Part shown: in pieces, positions 1-7,392 of the stretch
Layout of the letters: every line of letters begins with the position of its first letter
How positions within the stretch are numbered: position 1 is the first letter of the stretch
From: Bacteroidales bacterium
GTDB taxonomy: Bacteria > Bacteroidota > Bacteroidia > Bacteroidales > VadinHA17
NCBI GenBank assembly: GCA_013314865.1
Contig: JABUEV010000022.1
Span: 1 to 12,847, forward strand
Length of the DNA: 12,847 nucleotides
Direction: 5' to 3'
The notes under the pieces: generated by a model
Databases searched by the model: none
What the model saw: only the letters and a program-made list of their open reading frames with translations
Told to the model about the DNA's origin: nothing
Translations under genes and position numbers: made by a program

Positions 1-2
1 GT

Positions 3-797
3 ATAATTATAAAAGGGCTTACAATTGAACCCAGAGAAGGCAATCCCTATCCACGAATGGCTGAAACACCGTCAGGAATGCTTAATGCGGTCGGACTACA
101 GAATAAAGGGATTAATTATTTTGAAGAGAATATTTATCCTGCAATAAAAAAGTATGATACAAACATTATTGTTAACATAAATGGTAGTTATATTGAAGAT
201 TATGTTGCTCTGGCAGAAAGGATTGACAAGCTTGAAAAAATACCTGCCATTGAGTTAAATATATCTTGCCCGAATGTTAAAATGGGAGGGATGGCATTTG
301 GCACAAATCCTGCTTCTGCAAGGGAAGTTATTAGAGCTGTGAGGTCTGTTTATTCAAAGATACTGATTGTTAAACTTTCACCCAACGTTACTGATATAAC
401 AGAATTTGCCATTATTGCACAGGAGGAAGGAGCTGACTCTGTTTCGTTGATAAACACAATTCTTGGGATGGCTGTTGATGCTGAAAATATGAAGCCTGTT
501 CTCTCAACAGTCACAGGTGGTCTATCCGGACCAGCAATAAAACCTGTTGCATTGAGAATGGTATGGCAGGTTGCAAGGGTTGTAAGTATTCCTGTAATTG
601 GTATAGGCGGAATAATGACAGCTACAGATGCAATTGAGTTTATTTTGGCTGGAGCATCAGCAATCGAGGTGGGAACAGCATCATTTATCGATCCACGTGC
701 TTCTGTCAGAATAATAGAGGGCATTGAAGCCTACATGCAAAGAAAAGGCTTTTCAGATATTACCGAAATAAAAGGGCTATTAACCAATCGAAAATAA
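3..797 (+). CDS. pyrD: Dihydroorotate dehydrogenase, class 1B catalytic subunit (3' part)
   Basis: Oxidises dihydroorotate to orotate in pyrimidine synthesis, in the cytoplasm. The reading frame is open from the left edge, so the start lies outside the window; the ATG at 57 is internal, because the codons before it ([14 protein letters not shown]) already match the conserved family sequence. Visible motifs are [15 protein letters not shown], then [13 protein letters not shown], whose Cys (codon 267-269) is the catalytic base of class 1 enzymes, then [19 protein letters not shown] and the phosphate-binding IGIGGI...[10 protein letters not shown] for FMN. The SCPN cysteine and the overall sequence match class 1B (PyrDB), which works with an iron-sulfur/FAD subunit PyrK; pyrK would be expected just upstream, outside the window. 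The C-terminus is complete (TAA at 795-797) and a hairpin terminator follows. Family assignment is very secure; the 1B subclass is strongly supported. Confidence 0.96.
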   Translation: MIIKGLTIEPREGNPYPRMAETPSGMLNAVGLQNKGINYFEENIYPAIKKYDTNIIVNINGSYIEDYVALAERIDKLEKIPAIELNISCPNVKMGGMAFGTNPASAREVIRAVRSVYSKILIVKLSPNVTDITEFAIIAQEEGADSVSLINTILGMAVDAENMKPVLSTVTGGLSGPAIKPVALRMVWQVARVVSIPVIGIGGIMTATDAIEFILAGASAIEVGTASFIDPRASVRIIEGIEAYMQRKGFSDITEIKGLLTNRK

Positions 798-799
798 AA

Positions 800-825
800 C
801 GGATTTGTTATCCGAATTCTTTTTG
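800..825 (+). terminator. Rho-independent terminator of pyrD
   Basis: CGGAT (800-804) pairs with ATCCG (810-814) across a 5-base loop, followed after four bases by a C and a run of T (820-824). It starts 2 bases after the pyrD stop codon. The stem is short (5 bp), so strength is uncertain, but position and T-run fit. Confidence 0.6.
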
Positions 826-910
826 TTGATTTTAATAAATTCACTATCTTTTGCTTAATTTTTTTACGTTTTGTCTCAGGTTTCTAATTTTATTTAAATC
901 CACATAAGAA

Positions 911-1381
911 ATGACTGAAAATTTGCAAATTGATGACCTTGACAGGAAGATTCTGGATATTATAACAAAGAATGCCAGGATACCTTATCTTGAGGTTGCC
1001 AGGGAGTGCAATGTATCTGGTGCCGCAATTCATCAACGTGTACAGAGACTTATCCGGATAGGAGTTATAAAAGGTTCTGAGTTTAAAGTAGATCCAGTTC
1101 TGGTCGGGTTCAAGACATGTGCTTACATTGGAATATTTCTTGACCATCCGGGCAAATACAGGGAAGTCATAGAAAAATTCAAAGCAATTCCTGAAATAAT
1201 TGAATGTCATTACACAACCGGAAATTATTCTCTGTTTATCAAGGTTTATACACGTGACAATGAACATTTGAGGAATATTCTTACTGAAAAAATTCAGACT
1301 ATTCAGGGTATTTCAAGAACAGAAACCCTAATCTCACTGGAAGAATCAATCAACAGGCAGATTCCGGTTCTGGTAAAATAG
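911..1381 (+). CDS. Lrp/AsnC family transcriptional regulator
   Basis: DNA-binding regulator that senses amino acids or related small molecules. The 156-residue length is typical. Residues 7-60 hold the winged helix-turn-helix: DDLDRKILDIITKNAR is the classic Lrp opening, and VARECNVSGAAIHQRVQRLIRIGVIKG is the recognition part. Residues about 67-145 form the RAM (ligand-binding and oligomerisation) domain, with the usual ...YTTGNYSLFIKVYTRD... strand carrying the conserved Gly104. It is transcribed alone after the pyrD terminator and converges on the B12-protein gene, whose stop lies 86 bases away. Members of this family often regulate adjacent amino-acid genes, so control of the neighbouring opine-dehydrogenase/B12 unit is a reasonable guess, but nothing in the sequence proves it. 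The ATG at 911 puts the conserved domain at the expected distance from the N-terminus. Confidence 0.93.
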   Translation: MTENLQIDDLDRKILDIITKNARIPYLEVARECNVSGAAIHQRVQRLIRIGVIKGSEFKVDPVLVGFKTCAYIGIFLDHPGKYREVIEKFKAIPEIIECHYTTGNYSLFIKVYTRDNEHLRNILTEKIQTIQGISRTETLISLEESINRQIPVLVK

Positions 1382-1466
1382 ACAACAAACTGACAATCCT
1401 GGAATTCAGTTGATAATTGTCCGTTAGGGAAGAATTACAAAGAGTTCAGCTAAAATTACTTCATTT

Positions 1467-3095
1467 TTAGCCAATGATTTTTTTAGTTCTGTCAGATTCA
1501 GTGATGATCTCACCGGTTTCTTTGTCGACTGCGTACCACGCACCATTGATCAGTCGCGTCATTATATTGCCACAGAGATGCGGGTTGCCCTGAAAATGAG
1601 GAGTATCAAGCAATCCTGTTTTAACAGCTTTTGAAATAACAGCAGGATCTGACCATGGGTCTTCACTTTCAGATTCTCCTGACTTTCGAAGTGCTTCCAA
1701 CAGAATGCGTGCTTCATCTTTAAGGTGATTTTTGCGGCTTTTAACGATTAAATTGTTGGTCAGATCAGGCATACCGTAAAGTAAGTTGTGCAGGACGCCG
1801 TGAATTATATTACAGCTTTGTATAAGTTCATCGGCATAGATGGCGTGATCGCCTTCGCTGAAACCTACAACGTGAAGAATGTGAGGTTTAAGTGCCAGGC
1901 TAATGACTGCAGATGCTGCAAGCTGGCCCTGAGCAAAAGAAGGACATGATGAGAAATGTGCCAGTCCTGCCCTTACTTCACGGAATACAGTAAATTTTTT
2001 ATCACACAGTTCTTCTATTAATTCATTCTTAGCCAGCATTTTAGCAATATCCATTTCAGCCGTTGTGCCAGGCGGATTGTTGAACATATATTGGGAGACA
2101 TAGTGTGTGACTCCCATTTTTTTTGCATTGTATGCGGCAAGGAAAGCCATGGCAACGGCAAGGGAATCGTGGGCGTCTCTGAGGCTCCATTGGTGAGATT
2201 CATTTACCTCGACGGGAATTCCTCTCTCTGCATACCATTTCATTACCTGCTGATTCTCTGTCACGGCTTCTTCAATTGTACGCTTTGATCTGCCATCAAT
2301 AACACTGTACCAGCACAATGGAATTGCAGCCCATGCATTGTTGATAGTCCTGACACTCATTTCAGCCCATTTAAGCAAATCACGTGTCCCCGAATAACAT
2401 CTTACCAGAGGAAAATTTCCTCTCCTGGTGCTCATGTAGATTGCCTCCAGATCTTCGGGCTTTCTTACCGGAACACCTCCTGCGCCATCCTGCGAATGAT
2501 CCATCTCTTGTGGCCGGAAGAAATGCTCCTGTGCATTCTGGTCCGGACCAATTGAAAGTACATCCAGAACACCCGATTCAGCAATAATTGCAGCTCCCTC
2601 AACCGTTTCCTGAAGGGTGGGGCGACCAAAATGGTGTCTTATCAGTGGATATGGGTATTTTTGATTTATTCTGCCGATCAAAGTACTAGAAATCTTCTCA
2701 TCGACCTGTTTGTCTACACTGCCCCTGAGGTACTCCTTAATTTTGTCAGCAGGCTCAGTGCCGTTAAATACTCTTTCAAACATTCCTGAGTTACTTGCCA
2801 CCTCAGCTACTGGAGGAGTCCCTCCAAAAATCAATCTGATATTTTCAATTCCTGCCCGTGAAATCTCTTTCTTCAGTTCGGTCAGAAGTTCAGCAAATGT
2901 TTCTGGCGTTAGTCTGTAGCTAACAGCTACTATTGATGGTTTCTCTTCGAGAATTATATTAACCAGTCTTTTTACCGATACGGCAGGTCCATATGAAATG
3001 GTCTTGTAACCTTCAGTTTCAGCAAGTTTAAGAAAATGATGCAGTCCACCGACATGAACGCAGGTACCGAGTGCGGCTCCTATTATTTTTTTCAT
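1467..3095 (-). CDS. B12-binding domain fused to a glutamate-mutase-E-like barrel (putative adenosylcobalamin mutase)
   Basis: 542 residues in two parts. Residues 1-125 look like a cobalamin-binding Rossmann domain: the loop TCVHVGG (11-17) aligns with the DxHxxG motif of B12-dependent mutases, keeping His14 (lower cobalt ligand) and Gly17 but with Cys12 where Asp is usual; VSYRL (58-62) sits near the SxL position and FGGTPP (90-95) matches the GG...P motif. Residues about 160-470 resemble glutamate mutase (methylaspartate mutase) subunit E: SIGPDQNAQEHFF, CYSGTRDLLKWAEMS, then EVNESHQWSLRDAHD and VSQYMFNNPPGTTAEMD. In the clostridial enzyme the small B12 subunit and the E subunit are separate chains; here they are joined, small domain first. 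Such enzymes shift carbon or amino groups by a radical route. The substrate cannot be read from the sequence; glutamate mutase proper is only one possibility. It lies 79 bases downstream of the opine-dehydrogenase-like gene, same strand, likely co-transcribed. Confidence 0.82.
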   Translation of the reverse strand: MKKIIGAALGTCVHVGGLHHFLKLAETEGYKTISYGPAVSVKRLVNIILEEKPSIVAVSYRLTPETFAELLTELKKEISRAGIENIRLIFGGTPPVAEVASNSGMFERVFNGTEPADKIKEYLRGSVDKQVDEKISSTLIGRINQKYPYPLIRHHFGRPTLQETVEGAAIIAESGVLDVLSIGPDQNAQEHFFRPQEMDHSQDGAGGVPVRKPEDLEAIYMSTRRGNFPLVRCYSGTRDLLKWAEMSVRTINNAWAAIPLCWYSVIDGRSKRTIEEAVTENQQVMKWYAERGIPVEVNESHQWSLRDAHDSLAVAMAFLAAYNAKKMGVTHYVSQYMFNNPPGTTAEMDIAKMLAKNELIEELCDKKFTVFREVRAGLAHFSSCPSFAQGQLAASAVISLALKPHILHVVGFSEGDHAIYADELIQSCNIIHGVLHNLLYGMPDLTNNLIVKSRKNHLKDEARILLEALRKSGESESEDPWSDPAVISKAVKTGLLDTPHFQGNPHLCGNIMTRLINGAWYAVDKETGEIITESDRTKKIIG

Positions 3096-3143
3096 TTTTA
3101 CAGGATTTGAAAGAATGTTTCTAATCTTACCTGAAAAGCATCA

Positions 3144-3176
3144 GATTTCTGCTTTGAGATAAATCAGGCAGAAATC
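3144..3176 (-). promoter_or_regulatory. Intercistronic hairpin overlapping a stop codon
   Basis: GATTTCTGC (3144-3152) and GCAGAAATC (3168-3176) are a perfect 9-bp inverted repeat with a 15-base loop. The right arm covers two of the three bases of the stop codon of the upstream gene (3175-3177), and the hairpin fills the gap before the B12-protein gene. No strong U-run follows on the minus-strand transcript, so it looks more like an mRNA processing, stability or attenuation element than a full terminator. Function is inferred. Confidence 0.5.
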
Positions 3177-4287
3177 ATTGCTTGGGACTTTCCCCTATGG
3201 CGAGGAGTCTAAGTTCTCTCAGACTCATTCCTGCGATTCCCAGATTCTCAACTGTCCTTCCGATGGCCCAATAGTTTGTTCCATTAAGCTGGCATGCAAG
3301 GTTAATGATGGAATTTATAGTGGGAGTCTCAACACCCAGCATATTTCCGACTGAAGCTATTGGAACAAGGCTGCATGGTATATCTTCTTCCAGATATCTC
3401 ATTTTAAGTGTGCGTGGAGCAAGAATCCCCCTGTATCCTGCATTTTTTCTCATTGCTTCAAATAATGTATCTCCGGTGGCACTGTAAGCCATGTATAACC
3501 ATTGTCTTGCTGTAATTGCCCTTATACCAAGTGCTTCCGAGACATTAACACGCTCCTCGTCAATCTTTTCAAGGACTCTGGCAACTGACGGTGTGGCTCC
3601 TTCATGATAAAACTGGTAATCAATATCATGCTCAATCCATCCGGCATTTAAAACGCATAAGGCAGGATGAAACACACTGCCAATATTTTCCAGGCTTGTC
3701 TTAAAAATGTTATCGCCCGGTACGAATTGCGGATAAAATTGACGCAGTTTATTAATCACCTTAGGAATAAGGTGCGCCCTGACAGAAGCAACGGGAATTG
3801 AGTGCTTAATACGGAATATGTGAACCTGTGACGGGCCGGTGGCACGGGATGCATAAATAAATGTCTGAGCTTCTGAAATTATTACATCAGCCTTTACTTG
3901 CTTCTGGATCAGAATATTTTTGAATTCAAGCGCGCCGAAAGTCCTGCCCGGATGCAACACTATTATTTGCCCGTCAACTAGATACGGGGCTATCTGTTCA
4001 GCAATCCAGCGATGCCCGGATGCCGGAACGACTACCATAATAAGTTCCACACCCTCTATGGCATCTTTTATTGAGGTCGTAGCCATATTTATCTTTCCGA
4101 AACCTTCAACCTCACCTGTAATTTCTATAGCGCCTGAAGATTTTACACCCCAAAGTCTCTCTTCACCGCGATTGAAAAGATTTACATTATGGCCCATTAA
4201 AGCCAGATGTCCGGCCATCGCAAGCCCTCCGTGACCAGCCCCGAGAACTGCTATTTTATTCTTTGATTTGATCATGTTATTTGGCAT
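3175..4287 (-). CDS. NAD/NADP octopine/nopaline (opine) dehydrogenase family protein
   Basis: Opine dehydrogenases reversibly join or split an amino acid and a 2-keto acid using NAD(P)H. The 370-residue protein has the expected two domains. The N-terminal Rossmann fold starts at residue 10 with KIAVLGAGHGGLAMAGHLAL, a GxGxxG nucleotide site, and continues to VVVPASGH (86-92). The C-terminal opine domain carries NIGSVFHPALCVLNAGWIE, whose His207 corresponds to the catalytic His of octopine dehydrogenase and CENDH, and RYLEEDIPCSLVP, whose Asp302 corresponds to its partner Asp. So the active-site pair appears intact. The substrate is unknown; the family also includes enzymes of uncertain chemistry. 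It is the first gene of a two-gene unit with the B12-binding protein, suggesting successive steps on one amino-acid-derived compound. A second in-frame ATG (residue 5) is a possible start. Confidence 0.88.
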   Translation of the reverse strand: MPNNMIKSKNKIAVLGAGHGGLAMAGHLALMGHNVNLFNRGEERLWGVKSSGAIEITGEVEGFGKINMATTSIKDAIEGVELIMVVVPASGHRWIAEQIAPYLVDGQIIVLHPGRTFGALEFKNILIQKQVKADVIISEAQTFIYASRATGPSQVHIFRIKHSIPVASVRAHLIPKVINKLRQFYPQFVPGDNIFKTSLENIGSVFHPALCVLNAGWIEHDIDYQFYHEGATPSVARVLEKIDEERVNVSEALGIRAITARQWLYMAYSATGDTLFEAMRKNAGYRGILAPRTLKMRYLEEDIPCSLVPIASVGNMLGVETPTINSIINLACQLNGTNYWAIGRTVENLGIAGMSLRELRLLAIGESPKQ

Positions 4288-4612
4288 CAGAGTAAGGATT
4301 ATAGCAGATTAATTTATGTTAAATGAACCTGGTTTTTAAAGATACAAATTATTACTCAAATTAAAAATTTATGATGTATCTCTGTCTGATGAGGGGTTAT
4401 ATATGCTTGTCTATGAGGCTGTAATTTGAAAGAAAAATTTTATCTGAAAACAATTGGGCAATACAAAATAGATGGTTTTTTATCGACGAAAAATTTTCCG
4501 GCAATCAGCATAAAAATATTTAATATGGACAATTTAATTTTATAAGAGATTTTTTAGTTACTTTATTTGTCAAAATTTTTTAAAATAAAGTTTAACATTT
4601 AAATAGAACAAA
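4288..4612. other. Divergent intergenic region without a gene
   Basis: This 325-base, very AT-rich stretch separates the divergent opine-dehydrogenase-like gene and the small secreted protein gene, so it should hold promoters for both. I found no exact TAnnTTTG box in either direction; TTTATTTG near 4563-4570 is one mismatch away for the rightward gene. No RNA gene, repeat or coding frame is apparent. Confidence 0.5.
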
Positions 4613-5077
4613 ATGAAAAAAATTGTCTTCTTCTTCATTGCATTACTGGTTACCCTTACTGCTGCAGGTCAGCCTGATTTCTCGGGTAGCTGGAAACTGA
4701 ACACAGGAAAAAGCAAGCTTGGAGAACAGTTTTCAATGGCTCCATCTTCAATAATTATTAAACAGCAGGGAAACGATTTCATGGTTGAAAAGCATTCTTC
4801 ATTTCAGGATCAGGAGTTTACCACAAATGACAAATTAACACTTGACGGAAAAGAATGCATTAATGCAGGTTTTATGGACTCCCAGAAAAAATCAACTGCT
4901 GTATGGTCCGATGATAAAACATCTCTTAAGGTTATTTCAAAAATACCTATGGGTGACGGAGGTGAGATTACTATTACCGAAATTTACAAGATGAACGGAA
5001 GTAATATGGTTATAGAATCCGTCTCATCATCCTCCTTTGGAGATATGTCAGAGACTATGGTTTATGACAAGCAGTAA
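4613..5077 (+). CDS. Small secreted lipocalin-like protein
   Basis: A 154-residue protein of unknown role. Residues 1-19 (MKKIVFFFIALLVTLTAAG) are a clear signal peptide with positive N-terminus, hydrophobic core and an AAG|Q-like type I cleavage site; there is no lipobox cysteine, so it is probably periplasmic or secreted rather than a lipoprotein. The mature part opens with PDFSGSWKLNTGKSK, a common opening of small lipocalin-like beta-barrel proteins in Bacteroidota, and continues as alternating polar beta strands (LTLDGKEC, STAVWSDDKTSLKVISK, EITITEIYKM, MVIESVSSSS). It seems to be a single-gene unit; it converges on asnA with a hairpin between. Ligand and function are not evident. Confidence is high for the gene and moderate for the fold. 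Confidence 0.85.
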   Translation: MKKIVFFFIALLVTLTAAGQPDFSGSWKLNTGKSKLGEQFSMAPSSIIIKQQGNDFMVEKHSSFQDQEFTTNDKLTLDGKECINAGFMDSQKKSTAVWSDDKTSLKVISKIPMGDGGEITITEIYKMNGSNMVIESVSSSSFGDMSETMVYDKQ

Positions 5078-5119
5078 ATAATCTATTTAAATATCCCAAT
5101 AACCCTGGAAGCCTTTGGT

Positions 5120-5139
5120 AGTCTTTGCTTTTAAAGACT
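5120..5139. terminator. Hairpin between convergent genes (bidirectional terminator candidate)
   Basis: AGTCTTT (5120-5126) and AAAGACT (5133-5139) form a 7-bp stem with a 6-base loop, and outer CTTT/AAAG can extend it past a small bulge. It lies between the stop codons of the secreted-protein gene and asnA. The stem ends in T/A-rich bases on both strands but lacks a long T-run, so efficiency is uncertain. Confidence 0.5.
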
Positions 5140-5162
5140 CTAAAGTTCAAGTATTGTTTTCA

Positions 5163-6200
5163 TTAGAGCAATCTGATACCGGATTCTTCTGACAGCAAAT
5201 GAGTTGAGTCAGGCCATACGCTTGACTGTACTTCCCCTATGTGTCTTTTTTTAAGAAAGAACATGCAAAGCCTTGACTGGCCTATTCCGCCTCCAATGCT
5301 TAATGGAAGCATATCGGCAAGAAGCATCCTGTGGAATAAGAGATTTTTGCGTTCGGTACATCCCTTTAGCATAAGTTGTCTTTCCAGTGCCTGTTTGTCG
5401 ACACGAATACCCATTGAAGAGATCTCAAGAGCTGACTTAAGAACAGGATACCAGAGTATAATATCACCGTTCAGACCGATATAACCGTCCTCGTTAAGAG
5501 AGCTCCAGTCATCGTAATCAGGAGCTCTTCCATCGTGAGGTTCACCGTTGCTCAGGCTGGCGCCAATCCCTATCACAAATACGGCACCAAACTTCTGTGC
5601 TATCTTTGTCTCACGCTGTTTGGGTGTAAGATCCGGATATAGCATCAAAAGTTCTTCAGCATGTATAAAATGTATCTTATCAGGCAATACCGGCACATAT
5701 TCCGGAAAGACTGCGTAAAGATCTTTCTCAGTCGCCTTCAGTGCTTCATAAATTGCCTCGACTGTTGATTTCAGGTAACTCAAAGTTCTTTGTTCCGGCA
5801 ATATACATCTTTCCCAGTCCCACTGGTCAACATAAATTGAATGAATCGGGCTCAGATCTTCATCAGGCCTGATAGCACGCATATCTGTCAGAATTCCCTT
5901 TCCAGGTTCAATTCCAAACTCTTTAAGGCGAACCCTTTTCCATTTTGCAAGAGACTGAACTATTGAAATTCTCCGGTTATTTATTCCTTTCACTTCAAAA
6001 CTTACCGGTTTTTCAACACCATTAAGGTCATCGTTGATGCCGGTTCCATCCGGAACAGCTACAGGAGCAGAAACGTTCACCAGGTTAAGCTCCCTTGAAA
6101 GCCTTCGCCTGAATCTCTCCTTTACATAAAGAATTGCCTCTTCAGTTTTTAGAATGTCGCTCTCCTGTGATATTTCGATACCAATTGAAGTCTTCTCCAT
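5163..6200 (-). CDS. asnA: Aspartate--ammonia ligase (asparagine synthetase A)
   Basis: Makes asparagine from aspartate, ammonia and ATP in the cytoplasm; the fold is that of class II aminoacyl-tRNA synthetases. From the chosen start the protein is 345 residues, close to the 330 of the E. coli enzyme, which it follows along its length: QSLAKWKR (82-89), MRAIRPDEDLSPIHSIYVDQWDWE (107-130), LKSTVEAI, PDKIHFIHAEELL, GAVFVIGIGASLSNGEPHDGRAPDYDDW, GLNGDIILWYPVL, ELSSMGIRVD-like (259-268) and the ATP-site IGGGIGQSRL (302-311). The frame is open 24 codons further upstream, but a good promoter at 6244-6273 lies inside that extension and would start RNA near 6237, so ATG at 6198-6200 (MEKTSIG) is the likely start. 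A monocistronic gene with a hairpin after its stop. Confidence 0.95.
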   Translation of the reverse strand: MEKTSIGIEISQESDILKTEEAILYVKERFRRRLSRELNLVNVSAPVAVPDGTGINDDLNGVEKPVSFEVKGINNRRISIVQSLAKWKRVRLKEFGIEPGKGILTDMRAIRPDEDLSPIHSIYVDQWDWERCILPEQRTLSYLKSTVEAIYEALKATEKDLYAVFPEYVPVLPDKIHFIHAEELLMLYPDLTPKQRETKIAQKFGAVFVIGIGASLSNGEPHDGRAPDYDDWSSLNEDGYIGLNGDIILWYPVLKSALEISSMGIRVDKQALERQLMLKGCTERKNLLFHRMLLADMLPLSIGGGIGQSRLCMFFLKKRHIGEVQSSVWPDSTHLLSEESGIRLL

Positions 6201-6243
6201 ATATTTTGTAAATCTTAAGTCTGTGTTAATTACAATATTGAAG

Positions 6244-6273
6244 CAAATATATATAATTAATTTAAAAATCAAA
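6244..6273 (-). promoter_or_regulatory. Bacteroidota-type promoter of asnA
   Basis: On the minus strand TTTG (6270-6273) is followed after 18 bases by TATATTTG (6244-6251), an exact match to the TAnnTTTG -7 box. It lies 43 bases before the chosen asnA ATG and helps decide that start. Confidence 0.65.
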
Positions 6274-6506
6274 CTATAATAATATAAAAAGTAAATATTA
6301 TTAATTTAATCTTAAATTATGATTTAATGAATTAATCAGAGTTGACCTTTTTCGATTATTTGATTTTATTTCAAAGATTCAGGGTAAAATCAGGCAGAAA
6401 CATGCCATAATTCCTGGAAGAAAGAATAATCAGAATTAAGTAAGAAGGAATTATCGGGAAAAGTGTGGTATTTTAATCTTTGGTTTAAAAAATGATAAGA
6501 GATTTG

Positions 6507-6751
6507 TTATTAGTGTCGGGTTAAAATATTATAGCAAGAAATAGATAATTGATATCAGCAGAATTAATTACAGATTTCCAGGGGGTGCTTTTATTTTAAC
6601 TAGAGCTATTCTTCCATTGACAAATCGCATGTCTGATGAGACTCTTAAAAAACAACTCCGCAGGAGTGATCTGTCTGTAGAAATTTATTCACGGCATTTT
6701 ATTAGCTTCGTTGGAGAGAATTGTATTAAATTTTATCGCAGTGATTCTTAA
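6507..6751 (+). repeat. ~245-bp tandem repeat, copy 1
   Basis: First of two head-to-tail copies. Its right part, from 6647 to 6754, is identical base for base to 6890-6997 in copy 2, while the left 140 bases are clearly diverged (several dozen substitutions and a net 2-base length difference). Inside the conserved part lies a small hairpin, ACTCC-GCA-GGAGT (6655-6667). A 40-codon frame, ATG 6629 to TAA 6751, reads MSDETLKKQLRRSDLSVEIY and ends FYRSDS; it fits the repeat exactly to its last base. Whether it is translated is unknown. The unit looks like a dispersed-repeat family member, but other copies would have to be found elsewhere in the genome to show that. Confidence 0.85.
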
Positions 6752-6997
6752 TTATTAGTGCCCGGTTAAATTATTTGAGCGAGAAATAATTATTGATATC
6801 AACCGCATAATTTACAGGCCGCCAGGTGTTGTTTTCATTTTATTGGTGCTATTCTTCTATTAACAGATCGCATGTTTGATGAGACTCTGAAAAAACAACT
6901 CCGCAGGAGTGATCTGTCTGTAGAAATTTATTCACGGCATTTTATTAGCTTCGTTGGAGAGAATTGTATTAAATTTTATCGCAGTGATTCTTAATTA
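6752..6997 (+). repeat. ~245-bp tandem repeat, copy 2
   Basis: Second copy, starting directly where copy 1 ends (both begin TTATTAGTG). It keeps the 40-codon frame (ATG 6872 to TAA 6994) with one amino-acid change, Ser2 to Phe, and one silent change, but the sequence upstream of that ATG differs by single-base indels so that the longer frame open in copy 1 is broken here. The hairpin ACTCC-GCA-GGAGT is kept. Confidence 0.85.
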
Positions 6998-7067
6998 GTA
7001 TTTATTTTCGATCAGGATTCTTTATCATTTAAGAAAGATTACTATTTACATAATGAGACTATTCAGA

Positions 7068-7203
7068 AAATATTACTAAGTAAGAAATACTACTAATTAA
7101 GAAATATTACTAAGTAAGAAATACTACTAATTAAGAAATATTACTAATTAAGAATTATTACTAATTAAGAAGTATTACTAATTAAGAAATATTGCTATTT
7201 AAG
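7068..7203. repeat. Tandem array of a 17-bp AT-rich unit (8 clear copies)
   Basis: Eight contiguous 17-base units with consensus AAATATTACTAATTAAG: 7068, 7085, 7102, 7119, 7136, 7153, 7170 and 7187 are the unit starts. Units 1+2 (7068-7101) and 3+4 (7102-7135) are identical, so a 34-bp block was duplicated. Decayed relatives extend left to about 7030 and right to about 7300. There is no start codon or sustained frame. It lies 190 bases before an SDR gene. Confidence 0.9.
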
Positions 7204-7392
7204 AATCATTACTAAATGCAAAGAATTACTATTCAGGTAATACTATTATTTAAGTGAAGATACTATTTAAGAACAGCTATTATGTAAGAAAGATTGATAT
7301 TTGGAAGATAGTATCATTTATAAATTATTATTCATTAACATTTATTTGTAAATGATAATTATTATTAATTACGAATCATTCTTGAGAAAGAA

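Larger units (their letters stand above)
6274..7392. other. Gene-poor, repeat-rich stretch of about 1.1 kb
   Basis: No convincing protein or RNA gene was found here. From 6274 to about 6506 I see only AT-rich sequence. From 6507 to 6997 are two tandem copies of a ~245-bp repeat, and from 7068 to 7203 (with decayed edges from about 7030 to 7300) an array of a 17-bp unit. The last 80 bases before the SDR gene are nearly pure A/T and should contain its promoter; TTTATTTG around 7340 is one mismatch from the -7 consensus. Confidence 0.7.

Noticed and set aside
350..724. 124-codon minus-strand frame opposite pyrD
   Set aside because: Lies wholly within the secure pyrD frame and shows no recognisable protein features; an antisense shadow, like the other overlapping frames inside the larger genes.
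1449..1471. Hairpin GCTAAAA/TTTTAGC at the end of the B12-protein gene
   Set aside because: It overlaps the stop codon and is A/T-rich; no T-run follows on the minus strand, so a terminator call is not supported.
6201..6272. 24-codon N-terminal extension of AsnA
   Set aside because: It contains the exact -7 promoter box and has no counterpart in E. coli AsnA, so the later ATG is preferred.
6387..6400. 14-base identity (AAATCAGGCAGAAA) with 3161-3174
   Set aside because: Short, isolated and not in a comparable structure: at 3144-3176 it is part of a hairpin, here it is not. Probably chance.
7068..7203. Possible CRISPR array
   Set aside because: Units are 17 bases and directly adjacent with no unique spacers, and there are no cas genes.
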